From NCBI GenBank assembly GCA_903832325.1, contig CAILBC010000015.1:55303-119302 (forward strand): 64,000 nucleotides of DNA, written 5' to 3'. Position 1 is the first letter of the stretch. Each line of letters opens with the position of its first letter. This document shows, in pieces, positions 18,054 through 28,400 of the stretch. The notes under the pieces are model-generated. The model searched no databases. It was not told the DNA's origin and saw nothing but the letters and a program-made list of their open reading frames with translations. The stretch comes from an uncultured Sphingomonadales bacterium. GTDB lineage: Bacteria; Pseudomonadota; Alphaproteobacteria; Sphingomonadales; Sphingomonadaceae. The translations under genes and the position numbers were made by a program.

Positions 18054-18482
18054 TTAACCGTCAACCACGTCATAGGAAAGCGGTTCGAACCCGGATGGTG
18101 CATCGCGCCACAGCGCAAGGGCGCCCGCCCCCGCGCCGGATGGCGGCGTAATGATCGCCCAGATCTGCGCGTCGTGCGCCGCCATCGCCCGATCGGTTGG
18201 CGATGGTTCGGCCCGGCCATTGGGGTGCGAATGGAAATAGCCGATCAGGCGCGGGGCACTTGATCGCCCGGCACCCGATCGCGCCACACGGTGCGCCGCG
18301 ATCAGCGCGGCGGGGTCGATTTCGAAATGCGTTTCGGGCTGTGGGGCCACATTGGCGGTGGGCTGCGCGGCGGTGATGATGGCGCCCTCGCCCAGCAGCA
18401 GGCCGCAGGCTTCGCGCGGGTACGCGGCGGCGGCGGCCGCGAACATCGCCTCGATTGCTGCACTGGAAAGCTTCACCCGCAT
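18054..18482 (-). CDS. MPN/JAMM-domain metalloprotease-like protein
   Basis: 142 residues. ATG 18482 gives a compact domain; the open frame extends further upstream only as antisense of rluD. The JAMM zinc motif is complete: Glu24 (REACGLLLG), His84 and His86, Ser94 and Asp97 (HSHPNGRAEPSPTD). Bacterial single-domain JAMM proteins cleave isopeptide or C-terminal bonds, for example in sulfur-carrier or ubiquitin-like systems. No ubiquitin-like partner is nearby, so the substrate is unknown. It is divergent from the rluD-type gene with starts 100 bases apart, and sits 38 bases upstream of chpT on the same strand, so the two may be co-transcribed. Confidence 0.88.
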   Translation of the reverse strand: MRVKLSSAAIEAMFAAAAAAYPREACGLLLGEGAIITAAQPTANVAPQPETHFEIDPAALIAAHRVARSGAGRSSAPRLIGYFHSHPNGRAEPSPTDRAMAAHDAQIWAIITPPSGAGAGALALWRDAPSGFEPLSYDVVDG

Positions 18483-18581
18483 CGCGCGGGGATAGCGGCA
18501 CTGTGACCGCGCTGCCACGCCAAACTGCCCTTGCAAGGGCAGGGGCTTGTCCACCGGCGCGCGGGCCCCATATCGGACGCA

Positions 18582-19556
18582 ATGGGGCAGGCGGCAGACA
18601 TCCTGACCGGCGTGATCGCCGAAGGCGGGCAGCGGCTGGACAAGGCGCTGGCCGATGCCTCGGGCCTGTCGCGCGAACGGATCAAGGCGCTGATTGGCGA
18701 AGGTGCGGTCACGCTGGGCGGTGCGCCGGTGGCGCAGGCCTCGGCCAAGGCGGCGCAAGGCGCGGTCTGGGCGATCCGCGTGCCCGCGCCCACTGCCGCC
18801 AGCGCCGCGCCGCAGGATATTCCGCTGGTCATCGTTTATGAAGACGACGCGCTGGTGGTGATCGACAAGCCGGCCGGGCTCGTGGTGCATCCTGCGGCAG
18901 GCAATCTGGATGGCACGCTGGTCAATGCCCTGCTCCACCATTGCCGGGGGCAGCTTTCGGGCATTGGCGGGGTGGCGCGGCCGGGGATCGTGCACCGGAT
19001 TGACAAGGATACTTCGGGCCTGCTGGTGGTGGCGAAGACCGATGCCGCGCACGAAGGGCTGGCGCGCCAGTTTGCCGATCATTCGATCGTGCGCGCCTAT
19101 CGCGCGATCACCGCCGGGGTGCCGGTGCCGGCGGCGGGCACGGTGCGCGGCGCGATTGCCCGGTCTTCGCACGATCGCAAGAAAATGGCGCTGGTCGACG
19201 ATGGCCGGGGCAAGCACGCGGTCACGCATTATCGCACGCTGCGCGTGCTCGATGCCTGCGGGCCGGCGGCGGCGGCCTTGATCGAATGCCGGCTGGAAAC
19301 CGGGCGCACGCACCAGGTGCGCGTTCACCTTGCGTCAATCGGCCATGCGCTATTGGGCGATCCTGTCTATGGACGATGCCCCGCGCGCCTGCGCCCGATC
19401 CTTGCCAGCCTCGAATTCCGCCGGCAGGCGCTCCACGCCGCCGAGCTGGGATTTGTGCACCCGATCGACCGCCGCCCGCTCCATTTCACCAGCCCGACGC
19501 CGGTCGACATGGAAATGCTGCTGGTCGAACTGGGATCGCCCGGATTGGGCTCGTGA
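18582..19556 (+). CDS. rluD: RluA-family 23S rRNA pseudouridine synthase
   Basis: 324 residues from ATG 18582. The enzyme isomerises uridines of 23S rRNA to pseudouridine. An S4 RNA-binding domain covers residues 15-65. The catalytic domain begins near 85 and the catalytic Asp141 lies in HRIDKDTSGLLVV. GRTHQVRVHL and GDPVYG motifs further on are intact. The length and S4 domain favour the RluD/RluC type; RluD is the best guess from the family and from position beside rpoH, a common sphingomonad arrangement. It is divergent from the MPN gene. Confidence 0.88.
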   Translation: MGQAADILTGVIAEGGQRLDKALADASGLSRERIKALIGEGAVTLGGAPVAQASAKAAQGAVWAIRVPAPTAASAAPQDIPLVIVYEDDALVVIDKPAGLVVHPAAGNLDGTLVNALLHHCRGQLSGIGGVARPGIVHRIDKDTSGLLVVAKTDAAHEGLARQFADHSIVRAYRAITAGVPVPAAGTVRGAIARSSHDRKKMALVDDGRGKHAVTHYRTLRVLDACGPAAAALIECRLETGRTHQVRVHLASIGHALLGDPVYGRCPARLRPILASLEFRRQALHAAELGFVHPIDRRPLHFTSPTPVDMEMLLVELGSPGLGS

Positions 19557-19740
19557 GGAAAAGGAGGCTACACCAAGGTCCCTCTTGCGCCCCCGCGAGT
19601 CGTCCGGGTAGCTAGAGGGGTATTTGAGAATGGCTATCAGTTGTCGTTTGAAACTGAATAGAAATCGTGTGTGGTCCCGCAGCGCGACGCCCGTTAGGGG
19701 TCGATGCAAAGGGAACTGACGCTCTCGAAAGGAATGTCCG
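19557..19740 (+). other. rpoH leader region
   Basis: 184 bases between rluD and rpoH. AAGGA at 19728-19732 precedes the GTG start. The rest should hold the rpoH promoter and leader. I see no confident -35/-10 pair or clear heat-shock (sigma-32) promoter. Confidence 0.4.
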
Positions 19741-20643
19741 GTGCGTGAAACGAACAAGGCGCTGACCGTCCCCGCCCTGACGGGTGAAGCCAGCCTGAAC
19801 CGCTATCTGTCTGAAATCCGGAAATTTCCGGTGCTGACGGCGGAAAACGAATATATGCTTGCCAAGCGCTATCAGGAACATGGCGATTCCGAAGCCGCGG
19901 CGCAGCTGGTGACCAGCCACTTGCGCCTGGTGGCCAAGATCGCGATGGGTTACCGCGGCTATGGCCTGCCGGTGTCCGAACTGATTTCCGAAGGCAATAT
20001 CGGCCTGATGCAGGGGGTGAAGAAATTCGACCCCGAGCGCGGCTTTCGCCTGGCGACGTATGCCATGTGGTGGATCAAGGCCTCGATTCAGGAATTCATC
20101 CTGCGCAGCTGGTCGCTCGTCAAAATGGGCACCACCGCCTCGCAGAAAAAGCTGTTTTTCAATCTGCGCCGCATGAAGAAGAACCTCGAAGCGTTCGAGG
20201 ATACCGATCTTCATCCCGATGACGTGAAAAAGATCGCCACCGATCTGGGCGTGCCGGAAGCCGACGTCGTGTCGATGAACCGGCGCATGATGATGGGCGG
20301 CGATGCCAGCCTGAACGTGTCGATGCGCGAAGATGGCGAAGGATCGTGGCAGGATTGGCTGGCCGATGACCGCCCGCTGCAGGACGAAACCGTGGCCGAT
20401 GCCGAAGAGGCGCAGATGCGCCATTCGCTGCTGGTTGAGGCGATGGACAGCCTGAACGAGCGCGAACGCCACATCCTGACCGACCGGCGCCTGGTTGATG
20501 AACCGCGCACGCTCGAAGAATTGAGCCAGGTCTATAACGTCAGCCGCGAACGCGTGCGCCAGATCGAAGTGCGCGCGTTTGAAAAGCTGCAAAAGGCGAT
20601 CCAGCACATCGCCGGTGAACGGCACTTGCTGCCCGCGCAATAA
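19741..20643 (+). CDS. rpoH: RNA polymerase heat-shock sigma factor (sigma-32)
   Basis: 300 residues. It directs RNA polymerase to heat-shock promoters. The GTG start at 19741 follows AAGGA by eight bases. Region 2 (LRLVAKIAMGYRGYGLP, then RLATYAMWWIKASIQEFIL) and region 4 (RTLEELSQVYNVSRERVRQIE) are typical. The RpoH box, contacted by the DnaK/FtsH control system, reads QKKLFFNLRRMK. The length matches the family. Alphaproteobacteria often carry two rpoH copies, and whether a second exists cannot be seen here. Confidence 0.96.
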   Translation: MRETNKALTVPALTGEASLNRYLSEIRKFPVLTAENEYMLAKRYQEHGDSEAAAQLVTSHLRLVAKIAMGYRGYGLPVSELISEGNIGLMQGVKKFDPERGFRLATYAMWWIKASIQEFILRSWSLVKMGTTASQKKLFFNLRRMKKNLEAFEDTDLHPDDVKKIATDLGVPEADVVSMNRRMMMGGDASLNVSMREDGEGSWQDWLADDRPLQDETVADAEEAQMRHSLLVEAMDSLNERERHILTDRRLVDEPRTLEELSQVYNVSRERVRQIEVRAFEKLQKAIQHIAGERHLLPAQ

Positions 20644-20685
20644 TCGCGCGCGGCCGGCGGCCCGGCATGCCATCCGCGCCTGGGT

Positions 20686-20736
20686 GGGTGGCATGTCGAG
20701 GCGGGTGGCATTTCGGGGCGGTTGGCATATCAGGGT
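20686..20736. repeat. Tandem repeat, 3 x 17 bp
   Basis: Three diverged units: GGGTGGCATGTCGAGGC, GGGTGGCATTTCGGGGC and GGTTGGCATATCAGGGT, in the gap between rpoH and mtgA. Confidence 0.75.
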
Positions 20737-20813
20737 GGGGCCTGCCTTGCTGCAGGGCTTGCATCGCTGCGGCGAATGCGTTGTATTCGGCCCATGCGAA
20801 AGACCGGCCGGCA

Positions 20814-21551
20814 ATGAACCCCGAAATGGAAAGCCTGCGCAACCCGCGCGTCGATCGGGGCAAGGCGCGTTCGCGCCATGGCGTGCTCGGCACGGTGTGG
20901 TCGGTGCTGGTGCGGCTGGTGCTGGGCTTCATCGCGCTGAGCGTCGCGCAAGTGGTGATCTACAAGTTCGTGCCGGTGCCGTTTACGTATACCATGCTGT
21001 TTGACAGCAACGGCTGGACGCGGGACTGGGTGCCGATCGGCAAGATCAGCCGCAGCATGGTTGATGCCGCGATTGCCGGCGAAGATGCAAAGTTCTGCAG
21101 CCACATCGGCTTTGACCAGGATGCCATTGCCAATGCCTGGCACCGCAACCAGCAGGGCGGGCGCATCCGCGGCGGATCAACGATCAGCCAGCAAACCGCC
21201 AAGAACACCTTTCTGTGGCAGGGCGGCGGCTATCTGCGCAAGGCGATGGAGGCCTGGTACACCGTGCTGATCGAGGCGATCTGGGGCAAGCGCCGGATCA
21301 TGGAAGTCTATCTGAACGTCGCCGAAACCGGCATCGGCACTTATGGCGTGGAGGCCGGCGCGCAACGCTATTTCCAGAAACCCGCGTCCGGCCTCAGCAA
21401 AGTCGAGGCCGCGCGGATCGCCGCGGCCTTTCCCCTGCCCAAACAGCGCGCGGTGGTCGGCGCGACAGGCTTTGTGCGGCGCCACGGCAATGTGATCGCC
21501 GCGCGCGAAAACGTGGTGCGCGGCGATTATGATACGTGCGTGTTCGAATAG
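20814..21551 (+). CDS. mtgA: Monofunctional biosynthetic peptidoglycan transglycosylase
   Basis: 245 residues. MtgA polymerises lipid II into glycan strands on the outer face of the inner membrane (family GT51). ATG 20814 is chosen because the residues before it are not conserved-looking, although the ribosome binding site is weak. One membrane anchor lies at about residues 28-52. The catalytic Glu90 is in AAIAGEDAKFCSHIGFD, and the second motif GGSTISQQTAKN and third RIMEVYLN are complete. It has no transpeptidase domain, so it is not a class A penicillin-binding protein. Confidence 0.94.
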   Translation: MNPEMESLRNPRVDRGKARSRHGVLGTVWSVLVRLVLGFIALSVAQVVIYKFVPVPFTYTMLFDSNGWTRDWVPIGKISRSMVDAAIAGEDAKFCSHIGFDQDAIANAWHRNQQGGRIRGGSTISQQTAKNTFLWQGGGYLRKAMEAWYTVLIEAIWGKRRIMEVYLNVAETGIGTYGVEAGAQRYFQKPASGLSKVEAARIAAAFPLPKQRAVVGATGFVRRHGNVIAARENVVRGDYDTCVFE

Positions 21552-21554
21552 CGC

Positions 21555-22352
21555 CTAGTTGTCCGAGACCGGCTGCGCGGATGTTTCGCCCTGCACGGTA
21601 ATCAGCCAGCGCTGATCATCCTCCAGCCCGATCGCGGTCAGCAGGCCGCTGGCAAAGGCGCCGGTGTCGATGCCGATGCGCACCGGGGATATTTGCGGTT
21701 CGGCGGTGATGGTGTGGCCGTGCACCACGGCAAAATCGCGCGGGGCCGTGTCTTCGATGAATTCGCCGCGGATCCAGCGCAAATCGCCGTTCGATTGGTC
21801 TTCCAGCGCCACGCCCGGGCGAATGCCGGCGTGGACGAACACGAAATCGCCGATGCGGATCAGGTTTTCCATGCCGCGCATGAAATCCAGGTCTGCTTCC
21901 GGCACGCGCGCGGCCATCAGCGCCTGCACGTCTTCCAGCGTGGCGACGCGGTATTCATCGGGCGTGATCGGATAGCTGAGCAGCGTTTCGCGCCCGCCAT
22001 AGCGCAGGAAATGGCGCAGAACGCCCAGGTCGGTCATCCCGTTAAGGAACATTTCCTCGTGGTTGCCCTGCAGATAGCGCACTTTGCGCTGCTGCCCCCA
22101 GGCGCGCGCGCGCGCGATCACGCCCGCGCTGTCGGGGCCGCGATCGACCAGATCGCCCAGCAGGATCACCGTAGTCTCCGCCGGCGCGCGCGCGGCATCG
22201 TCTGCCTCTATCGCGTCGATCATCAGGTCCAGCAGATCGGCCCGGCCGTGGATGTCGCCAATTGCATAGGCCCGCTCCCCGGGGGCAAGCCGCGTGGTGA
22301 TGGGCGCCGGCGCGGGCGCAGAGCGAAGCAGGGAACGCAGTTTGCTGATCAT
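21555..22352 (-). CDS. Metallophosphoesterase, PrpA/ApaH-like phosphatase
   Basis: 265 residues. ATG 22352 is preceded by AAGGA. The four metallophosphatase blocks are present: GDIHGR (33-38), GDLVDRG, GNHEE and VFVHAG with VVHGH near the end. This set is shared by bacterial serine/threonine phosphatases (PrpA/PrpB) and diadenosine tetraphosphatases. Which substrate applies cannot be decided from motifs. It converges on mtgA, only three bases between stops, and is transcribed away from a tandem repeat region that it shares with the porin gene. Confidence 0.87.
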   Translation of the reverse strand: MISKLRSLLRSAPAPAPITTRLAPGERAYAIGDIHGRADLLDLMIDAIEADDAARAPAETTVILLGDLVDRGPDSAGVIARARAWGQQRKVRYLQGNHEEMFLNGMTDLGVLRHFLRYGGRETLLSYPITPDEYRVATLEDVQALMAARVPEADLDFMRGMENLIRIGDFVFVHAGIRPGVALEDQSNGDLRWIRGEFIEDTAPRDFAVVHGHTITAEPQISPVRIGIDTGAFASGLLTAIGLEDDQRWLITVQGETSAQPVSDN

Positions 22353-22362
22353 GATCCTTGAG

Positions 22363-22407
22363 CTCCCATATGGCCCCCCACTCCCATATGGCCCCCCTTC
22401 CATATGG
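22363..22407. repeat. Tandem repeat, 18-bp units
   Basis: CTCCCATATGGCCCCCCA (22363-22380), CTCCCATATGGCCCCCC (22381-22397) and a partial TTCCATATGG (22398-22407). It lies immediately upstream of the phosphoesterase start, between two divergent genes. Confidence 0.85.
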
Positions 22408-22479
22408 CGATGCACCCGCGCCTGACAAGTGCGTGCGTCAGAAGGGGTTGCGCGCTTGCACCGCGCCCGGCTTGGCGGC

Positions 22480-23337
22480 ATGAAGTGGGCCATGTTCGCA
22501 ACCGGCACCCGCGCGATCCCGGCCGTATCGCATTCCGCGCCCGCGCGCTGGTCGGCGGTTGCCACGATCATCGTCCTGGGCCTGATGCCGATCGTCGTGC
22601 GGGCGCAGGATACCGGCGTGCCCGCGTCGTTCAGCGTGGCGGGCACAGCAAGCCTGCTCAGCCAATATCGCTTTCGCGGGCTGTCGCGGTCCGACAACCA
22701 GCCCGCGGTGCAGGCCGATCTGTCGGTCACCCACGTTGCCGGGGCTTATGCCGGGGTCACCTTGACCAGCGAAAGCCCCGGACCGGCGGTGGATATGGGG
22801 GCTGGTGAAATCGATCTCTATGCCGGTTATTCGCATGCGCTGGGGCCGGGCGGGATCATGCTCGATCTGGGGCTGCGCGGCTATCTGCACCCCGGCTATC
22901 TGTACCGGGGCCGTACGGCGGGCAACGTGGTGGAGATCTATGGCTCGCTCGACCGGCAGATCGGCCCGATCGATCTGCGCGCCGGGCTTTCCTATGCGCC
23001 GCCGCAGGCGCACCTGGGGCACAAGGCCGGTGGCGGCGCGCGCGACAACACCTATGTCTTTGCCGAAACCCGCGCCGATGTGCCGGGCACGCCGCTGCAT
23101 CTGCACGCGCATGGCGGCTGCACCGGTGGCGGGCTTGATTATACCCGGTCCTATTGCGATTACCGTGTCGGGCTTGGCGCCACGCACAAGGCGCTGGGCA
23201 TCGATGTTTCGCTGGTCGGCACCACACTGTCGCAGGCCGATGCCCGTGCCCGGCCGCAAGGCCCCGTACCGGACCCGGCACAGACCTGGCGCGTGGCGCG
23301 CAGCGCCGTCGTGCTTGGCCTGTCGCTGCAATTCTGA
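22480..23337 (+). CDS. TorF-family putative outer-membrane porin
   Basis: 285 residues from ATG 22480; a GTG at 22429 is an alternative start, and neither has a strong ribosome binding site. A signal peptide ends around the AQDTG segment. The mature protein opens with SVAGTASLLSQYRFRGLSRS, a pattern seen in the TIGR02001-type putative porins, and continues as alternating amphipathic beta strands to a terminal Phe (LSLQF), the outer-membrane assembly signal. It probably forms a small beta barrel; its solute is unknown. One pair of cysteines (CTGGGLDYTRSYC) may form a loop disulphide. Confidence 0.78.
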   Translation: MKWAMFATGTRAIPAVSHSAPARWSAVATIIVLGLMPIVVRAQDTGVPASFSVAGTASLLSQYRFRGLSRSDNQPAVQADLSVTHVAGAYAGVTLTSESPGPAVDMGAGEIDLYAGYSHALGPGGIMLDLGLRGYLHPGYLYRGRTAGNVVEIYGSLDRQIGPIDLRAGLSYAPPQAHLGHKAGGGARDNTYVFAETRADVPGTPLHLHAHGGCTGGGLDYTRSYCDYRVGLGATHKALGIDVSLVGTTLSQADARARPQGPVPDPAQTWRVARSAVVLGLSLQF

Positions 23338-23379
23338 ACCCCGTTTTCCCCTCAGCCTGCCCACGGAGCCTGCCCCGCC

Positions 23380-23814
23380 ATGACCAAGTTTCTCCACGCG
23401 ATGATCCGGATCACCGACCCGGAGGCGACAATTGCCTTTCTCAACCTGATCGGGCTGGAAGAAGTGCGCCGGTTTGACAGCGAAGCCGGCCGCTTCACGC
23501 TGATCTTTCTGGCCGCGCCGGGGCAGGCGGGCCTGGCCGAAGTTGAACTGACCTATAACTGGCCGCCCGCCGATGGCAGCGTCGAAGTCTATGGCGCAGG
23601 CCGCAATTTCGGCCATCTGGCGTTCGAGGTCGACAATATCTACGAAACTTGCGCGCGGATCGCTGCCGCCGGCCACGTGATCAATCGCCCGCCGCGCGAT
23701 GGCCACATGGCCTTTGTGAAAACGCCCGACGGCATTTCGATCGAACTGCTCCAGAACGGCCGCCTGGAACCCGCCGAACCCTGGGCGAGCATGCAGAACA
23801 CCGGAACCTGGTGA
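23380..23814 (+). CDS. gloA: Lactoylglutathione lyase (glyoxalase I, VOC family)
   Basis: 144 residues. Glyoxalase I converts the methylglyoxal-glutathione adduct to S-lactoylglutathione. Two VOC modules are visible. Candidate metal ligands are His6 (FLHAMIRI), Glu in LAEVELTYN, His in NFGHLAFEV and Glu in ISIELLQNG, in the order and spacing of E. coli GloA. The segment YETCARIAAAGHVINRPPRDG is also family-like. It follows the porin gene by 42 bases and may be co-transcribed, without an obvious functional link. Confidence 0.9.
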   Translation: MTKFLHAMIRITDPEATIAFLNLIGLEEVRRFDSEAGRFTLIFLAAPGQAGLAEVELTYNWPPADGSVEVYGAGRNFGHLAFEVDNIYETCARIAAAGHVINRPPRDGHMAFVKTPDGISIELLQNGRLEPAEPWASMQNTGTW

Positions 23815-23853
23815 TCATGGCCCCGGATAATTCCGGAATCAGGTAATCCAGCG

Positions 23854-23960
23854 TTATACGGATGTGCGATGAGTGAAACTCATCGCACAACGTGACGCTC
23901 AAGCGCCGCGCGGGCTAATACCAATGTGCAATGAGTCAAGCTCACTGCACATTGGTATTA
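23854..23960 (-). repeat. Two-hairpin dispersed repeat, copy B
   Basis: The best-preserved copy. On the minus strand, ACCAATGTGCAGTGAG pairs with CTCATTGCACATTGGT, then comes the shared core CGCGCGGCGCTTGAGCGTCA, then TGTGCGATGAGT pairs with ACTCATCGCACA. It lies between convergent genes and its edge reaches the stop of the efflux lipoprotein gene. It could also end transcription from both sides. Confidence 0.9.
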
Positions 23961-25418
23961 GCCTTGCGCGCCGGTATCCTGCCAGCCGCCGCCCAGTGCC
24001 TCGAACAGGGCGGCGGTATCGGTCAGGCGTGATACTTGCGCCTGCACCAGGCCCTGTTCGGCCTGGTGCAGCGCGGTTTCGGCGGTCAGTACGGCACCAA
24101 ACGGGGTCTGCCCCTGTTCGAACTGGTGCTGCGCCACGGCCAGGCTGGCGGCGGCGGCATCGCGCGCGGCCAGATTGGCGCGCAGCGCCTCGGCATCGCT
24201 GCGCAGTGCGGCCAGCGTATCGGCCACATTCTGAAACGCGCCCAGCACCGCCGACCGGTACTGCGCATCGGCCTGATCATAGGCCGCACGCGCCGCGCGC
24301 TGGCGATGAAGCAGCGCGCCACCGGCAAAGATCGGCTGGGTGACCCCGGCGCCGATCGACCAGAACGAATTGGCCGCCGACAGCAGACCGGACCAGCCGC
24401 CCGATGCGCCCCCGGCATTGGCCGACAGCGTCAATTGCGGCAGGCGGTTGGCAATCGCAATGCCGATGCCCGCGCTTGCCGCATGCAGATTGGCCTCTGC
24501 CGCGCGGATATCGGGCCGCTGGCGCACCAGCGCCGATGGCAGGGACAACGGCAGGTCGCGTGGCAGGGTAATTGCCGCCAGATCGACCGGCCCGTCGTCG
24601 GGCAGGGGATCGGCCGCGCTGCGCCCGGTCAGATAGGCGATCAGATCGCGCGATTGCGCCGCCGCGCGGCGCAGCGGCGGCAGCGCGGTTTCGGCCTGGG
24701 CCAGCGCCGCCTCTTGCGCCAGCACATCGGCACCGGCGGCCTGGCCCCTGTCCTGCTGCCGGCGCACGATATCCAGCGTTTCGCATGCGATGGCGACCAT
24801 GCGGTCCTGCGCGGCCAGTTGCGCGCGCAGCCCCGCCTCTTGAAACGCGGCGGCGGCCACGGTGTTGATCAGCGAAATCCGCGCCGCCTCGGTCTGATAG
24901 CTTTGCGCATCGAACTGCGCGCGCGCCTGCTCCACCGTGCGCCGGTTCAGCCCGAACAGATCAAGATTGTATCCCACGTTCACTTGCGCGGTCTGCAGCC
25001 CGAAATCGAACTGCGTGGCATTGAGCACGGGCGACAGATATTGCGAGCTTTTGTTGCGGCTGCTGCCCGCGCCGGCATCGACTGTGGGCAGCAGCACGCC
25101 GCGCGTGGCCAGCCACGATTCGCGGGCCACTTTCAGCGCGGCACGCGCGGCGGCAAGATCGCTGTTGGTCTTGAGCGCGGCATCGATCAGCGCATCGAGC
25201 GGGGCCGAGCCAAAAGCATGCCACCAGCCATCGCGCGGCGCGCCCGCCACCCATTGCTGCGTGCCGCCGGCCACACCTGCGGGCGCGGGCATGGGGGCGG
25301 TGCCATCCCTGTCATATCCGCTTTGCGCCGGCGCGGCGGGCGCGTGAAAGGCCGGCCCCACCGCGCAGCCGCCCAGCAGCAGCGCGGCCCCGGCGGCAAG
25401 GCGGAAACGCGCGATCAT
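23958..25418 (-). CDS. Outer-membrane efflux lipoprotein (NodT/CzcC family)
   Basis: 486 residues. It is the outer-membrane channel of a tripartite efflux pump. The lipobox LLGGC (Cys18) and NodT-type start (CAVGPAFHAP) predict a lipid-anchored TolC-like channel. Two internally repeated OEP domains cover about 60-270 and 275-475, each with a long helical hairpin. SLPSALVRQRPDIRAAEANL is the signature of the second repeat. The start overlaps the RND pump stop by four bases, so all three efflux genes form one operon read from 29.8 kb downward. Confidence 0.92.
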   Translation of the reverse strand: MIARFRLAAGAALLLGGCAVGPAFHAPAAPAQSGYDRDGTAPMPAPAGVAGGTQQWVAGAPRDGWWHAFGSAPLDALIDAALKTNSDLAAARAALKVARESWLATRGVLLPTVDAGAGSSRNKSSQYLSPVLNATQFDFGLQTAQVNVGYNLDLFGLNRRTVEQARAQFDAQSYQTEAARISLINTVAAAAFQEAGLRAQLAAQDRMVAIACETLDIVRRQQDRGQAAGADVLAQEAALAQAETALPPLRRAAAQSRDLIAYLTGRSAADPLPDDGPVDLAAITLPRDLPLSLPSALVRQRPDIRAAEANLHAASAGIGIAIANRLPQLTLSANAGGASGGWSGLLSAANSFWSIGAGVTQPIFAGGALLHRQRAARAAYDQADAQYRSAVLGAFQNVADTLAALRSDAEALRANLAARDAAAASLAVAQHQFEQGQTPFGAVLTAETALHQAEQGLVQAQVSRLTDTAALFEALGGGWQDTGAQG

Positions 25419-28400
25419 GCCACGGTCTCCCCGGCAGGCGGCGGCGGATCGTCCGCGCCGGGCCGGGTGGAAAACAGGTCGATCATCACCGGCAGCACGA
25501 TCAGGATCAGGATCGGCGCGAGCAGAATGCCGCCCACCACCACCAGCGCCAGCGGCTTTTGCACCTGGCTGCCGATCCCGGTGGCCACTGCGGCGGGCAA
25601 CAGGCCGACACAGGCGGCAATGCAGGTCATCATCACCGGACGGAACTGCGTGCGTGCGGCGTGGACGATCGCGAGGTCGCGCGGCATGCCGGCGCCAAGC
25701 ATCTGGTTGAAATAGGACAGCACCAGGATGCCCCCCATCACCGAAATGCCGAACAGCCCGATGAAGCCGATTGCCGCCGAAACCGAAAACGGCGTGCCGG
25801 TGAAATAGAGCGCAAAGATCCCGCCGACCAGCGCCATGGGCATCACGCTGGCGGCCAGCAGCGTATCGCGCAACGATCCGAAGTTGGCGAACAGCAGCAC
25901 GCCGATGGCCAGGAATGCAATCGGCACAACCACTTCCAGCCGCGCCAGCGCCGCCTGAAGCTCACCGAATTCGCCCACCCATTCGATCCGCGTGCCCGGC
26001 GGCAGCACCAGCCGGTCGATCTTGGCCTGCGCCTCGAGTATGGCGCTGCCCAGATCGCGCCCGCGCACGGCAAACCCGATCGGGATGTAGCGGCTCTGAT
26101 CCTCACGATAGATGAACGAATATCCCGCAACCAGCCGGATATCGGCAACCGCGCTCAACGGCACTTGTGCAACGCCGCCCGCGGCATTGGGCACGGCAAC
26201 GGGAATGGCGCGGATCGCATCGAGATTTTTGCGATATTCGCTCGCCAGCCGCACCACGATCGGGAAATTGCGATCAGACCCGTATTCATACACGTTGCTG
26301 CCGGTGGCCTGGCCGCCGATGGCCGCCTGCACCACCGCGTTCACATCGCCCGGCGACAGCCCGTAATGCGCCGCGCGCAGCCGGTCGACCTTGATGTTGA
26401 CGGTCGGCTGGCCCACCGCATCGAACACCGACAGATCGGTAATCCCGCGCACGCCGGCCATAACCCCCTTGATCTGATAGGCCGCGGCCTGGATCGCATC
26501 GAGATCGTTGCCGTAAAGCTTGACCGAATTCTGGCCTTTCACGCCCGAAGCGGCTTCTTCCACATTGTCTTCGATATTCTGCGAAAATTCGAAACTGACC
26601 CCGGGAAACGGCGCCGACAGGTCATCGCTGACCTGTTTGGTCAGCTGGTCCTTGGTCGGATGGCCGGGCCACTGGTCGGCAGGTTTCAGCGGCACATAGA
26701 ATTCGGCGTTGTAGAATCCGGTGGTGTCGGTGCCATCATCGGGGCGGCCCAGCTGGCTGACCACGGTGCGCACTTCGGGGTATTTCATCAGGATGTGGCG
26801 CATGCGGTTGGTATAGACTTGCGCTTCTTCCAGGCTGATCGATGGCGGCAGCGTGGCGCGAATCCAGAAATTGCCCTCTTCCAGCTTGGGCAGGAATTCC
26901 AGCCCCAGCCCCGATACCGCAATCCCCGCCGCCAGCAGCAGCGCGCCCATTCCGGCCATTGCCAGCGTGCGATTGGCAATCGCAAAGTGCAGCACCGGAT
27001 CGTAGGCGGCGCGCATCCTGCGCACCAGCCAGGTTTCCTTTTCCTCTTCCTGGTCTTTCAGCAGCATCGCGGCAAGCACCGGGCTGATCGTGAACGTGGC
27101 GACCAGCCCGCCGATAATCCCGTAGGCATATGTGCGCGCCATCGGGCCAAAGATGTGCCCTTCCACCCCGGTCAGCGTGAACAGCGGCAGGAACCCGGCG
27201 ATGATGATCGCCGCGGCAAAGAAAATCGCGCGGTTCACTTCGCTGGCCGATAGCGCGATTGTCGCCAGCTTGCCCGAAAACGGCTGGATGCCGCCCATTC
27301 TGTCCAGAACGCCGCGCCCGAACCGTTTTCGCGGATCTTGCGACAGATGGCGAAATATGTTTTCCACCATGATCACCGTCGCATCGACAATCAGCCCGAA
27401 ATCGATCGCGCCGATCGACAGCAGATTGGCGGATTCGCCGCGCGCCACCATGATCAGCACGGCAAAGGCCAGCGCAAAGGGAATGGTCATCGCCACGATC
27501 GCCGCCGATCGCCAGCTGCCCAGAAAGATCCACTGCACCGCAAAGATCAGCACGATCCCGCTCAGCATGTTTTCCAGCACCGTGTGGATCGTTACGCTGA
27601 TCAGCTCGGTGCGGTCATAGATCTTTTCCAGATGCACGCCCGGCGGCAGGATGTTGTCGTGGTTGATGTGATCGACTTCGGCCTCGACGCGTTGCAGCGT
27701 GGGCATGCTTTCCTCGCCGCGCCGCATCAGGATCACGCCCTGGACAATGTCGTCCTCGTTGTCGCGCCCGACAATGCCAAGGCGCGGCAGATTGCCCACT
27801 TGCACCGTGGCAACGTCGCTCACCAGCACCGGCTTGCCGTTGCCGGGCGCGATCATCGTGTTGCGGATATCGTCCATGGTGTGGATCAGGCCGACCCCGC
27901 GCACCACCGCCGCCTGCGGGCCCAGATTGATCGTCTGCCCGCCGACATTGATATTGGCGGCGTTGATCGCACCCAGCACTTGCGACAGCGACAGGCCATA
28001 GCTGACCAGTTTGTGCTGATCGACGGTCACTTCATAGGTCTTGGACTTGCCCGCCCAGCCGTTGACATCGATCACGCCGGGCACCGCCTTGAACCGGCGC
28101 TGCAGGATCCAGTCCTGGATCGTCTTGAGGTCGGTAACCGAATACCCTTTGGGCCCGACGATCTGATAGCGAAAGATTTCGCCGATCGGGCTGGTCGGGG
28201 AAATCTGCGGCTGCGCGCCGGCGGGCAGCGGAGCAAGCTGCGCCAGCTGATTCAGGACTTTTTGCTGCGCTTCTTCATAGGTATAGTCATACGTGAACTG
28301 CACGCGCACGTCGGACAGGCCGAACAGCGAGATCGTCTCGACTTTCTTGACGTTCTTGATGCCCGCCAGCTGAATTTCGATCGGAATGGTGATCGTGCGC

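Noticed and set aside
25559..27253. Open frame of 564 codons on the plus strand
   Set aside because: Antisense shadow of the RND pump gene.
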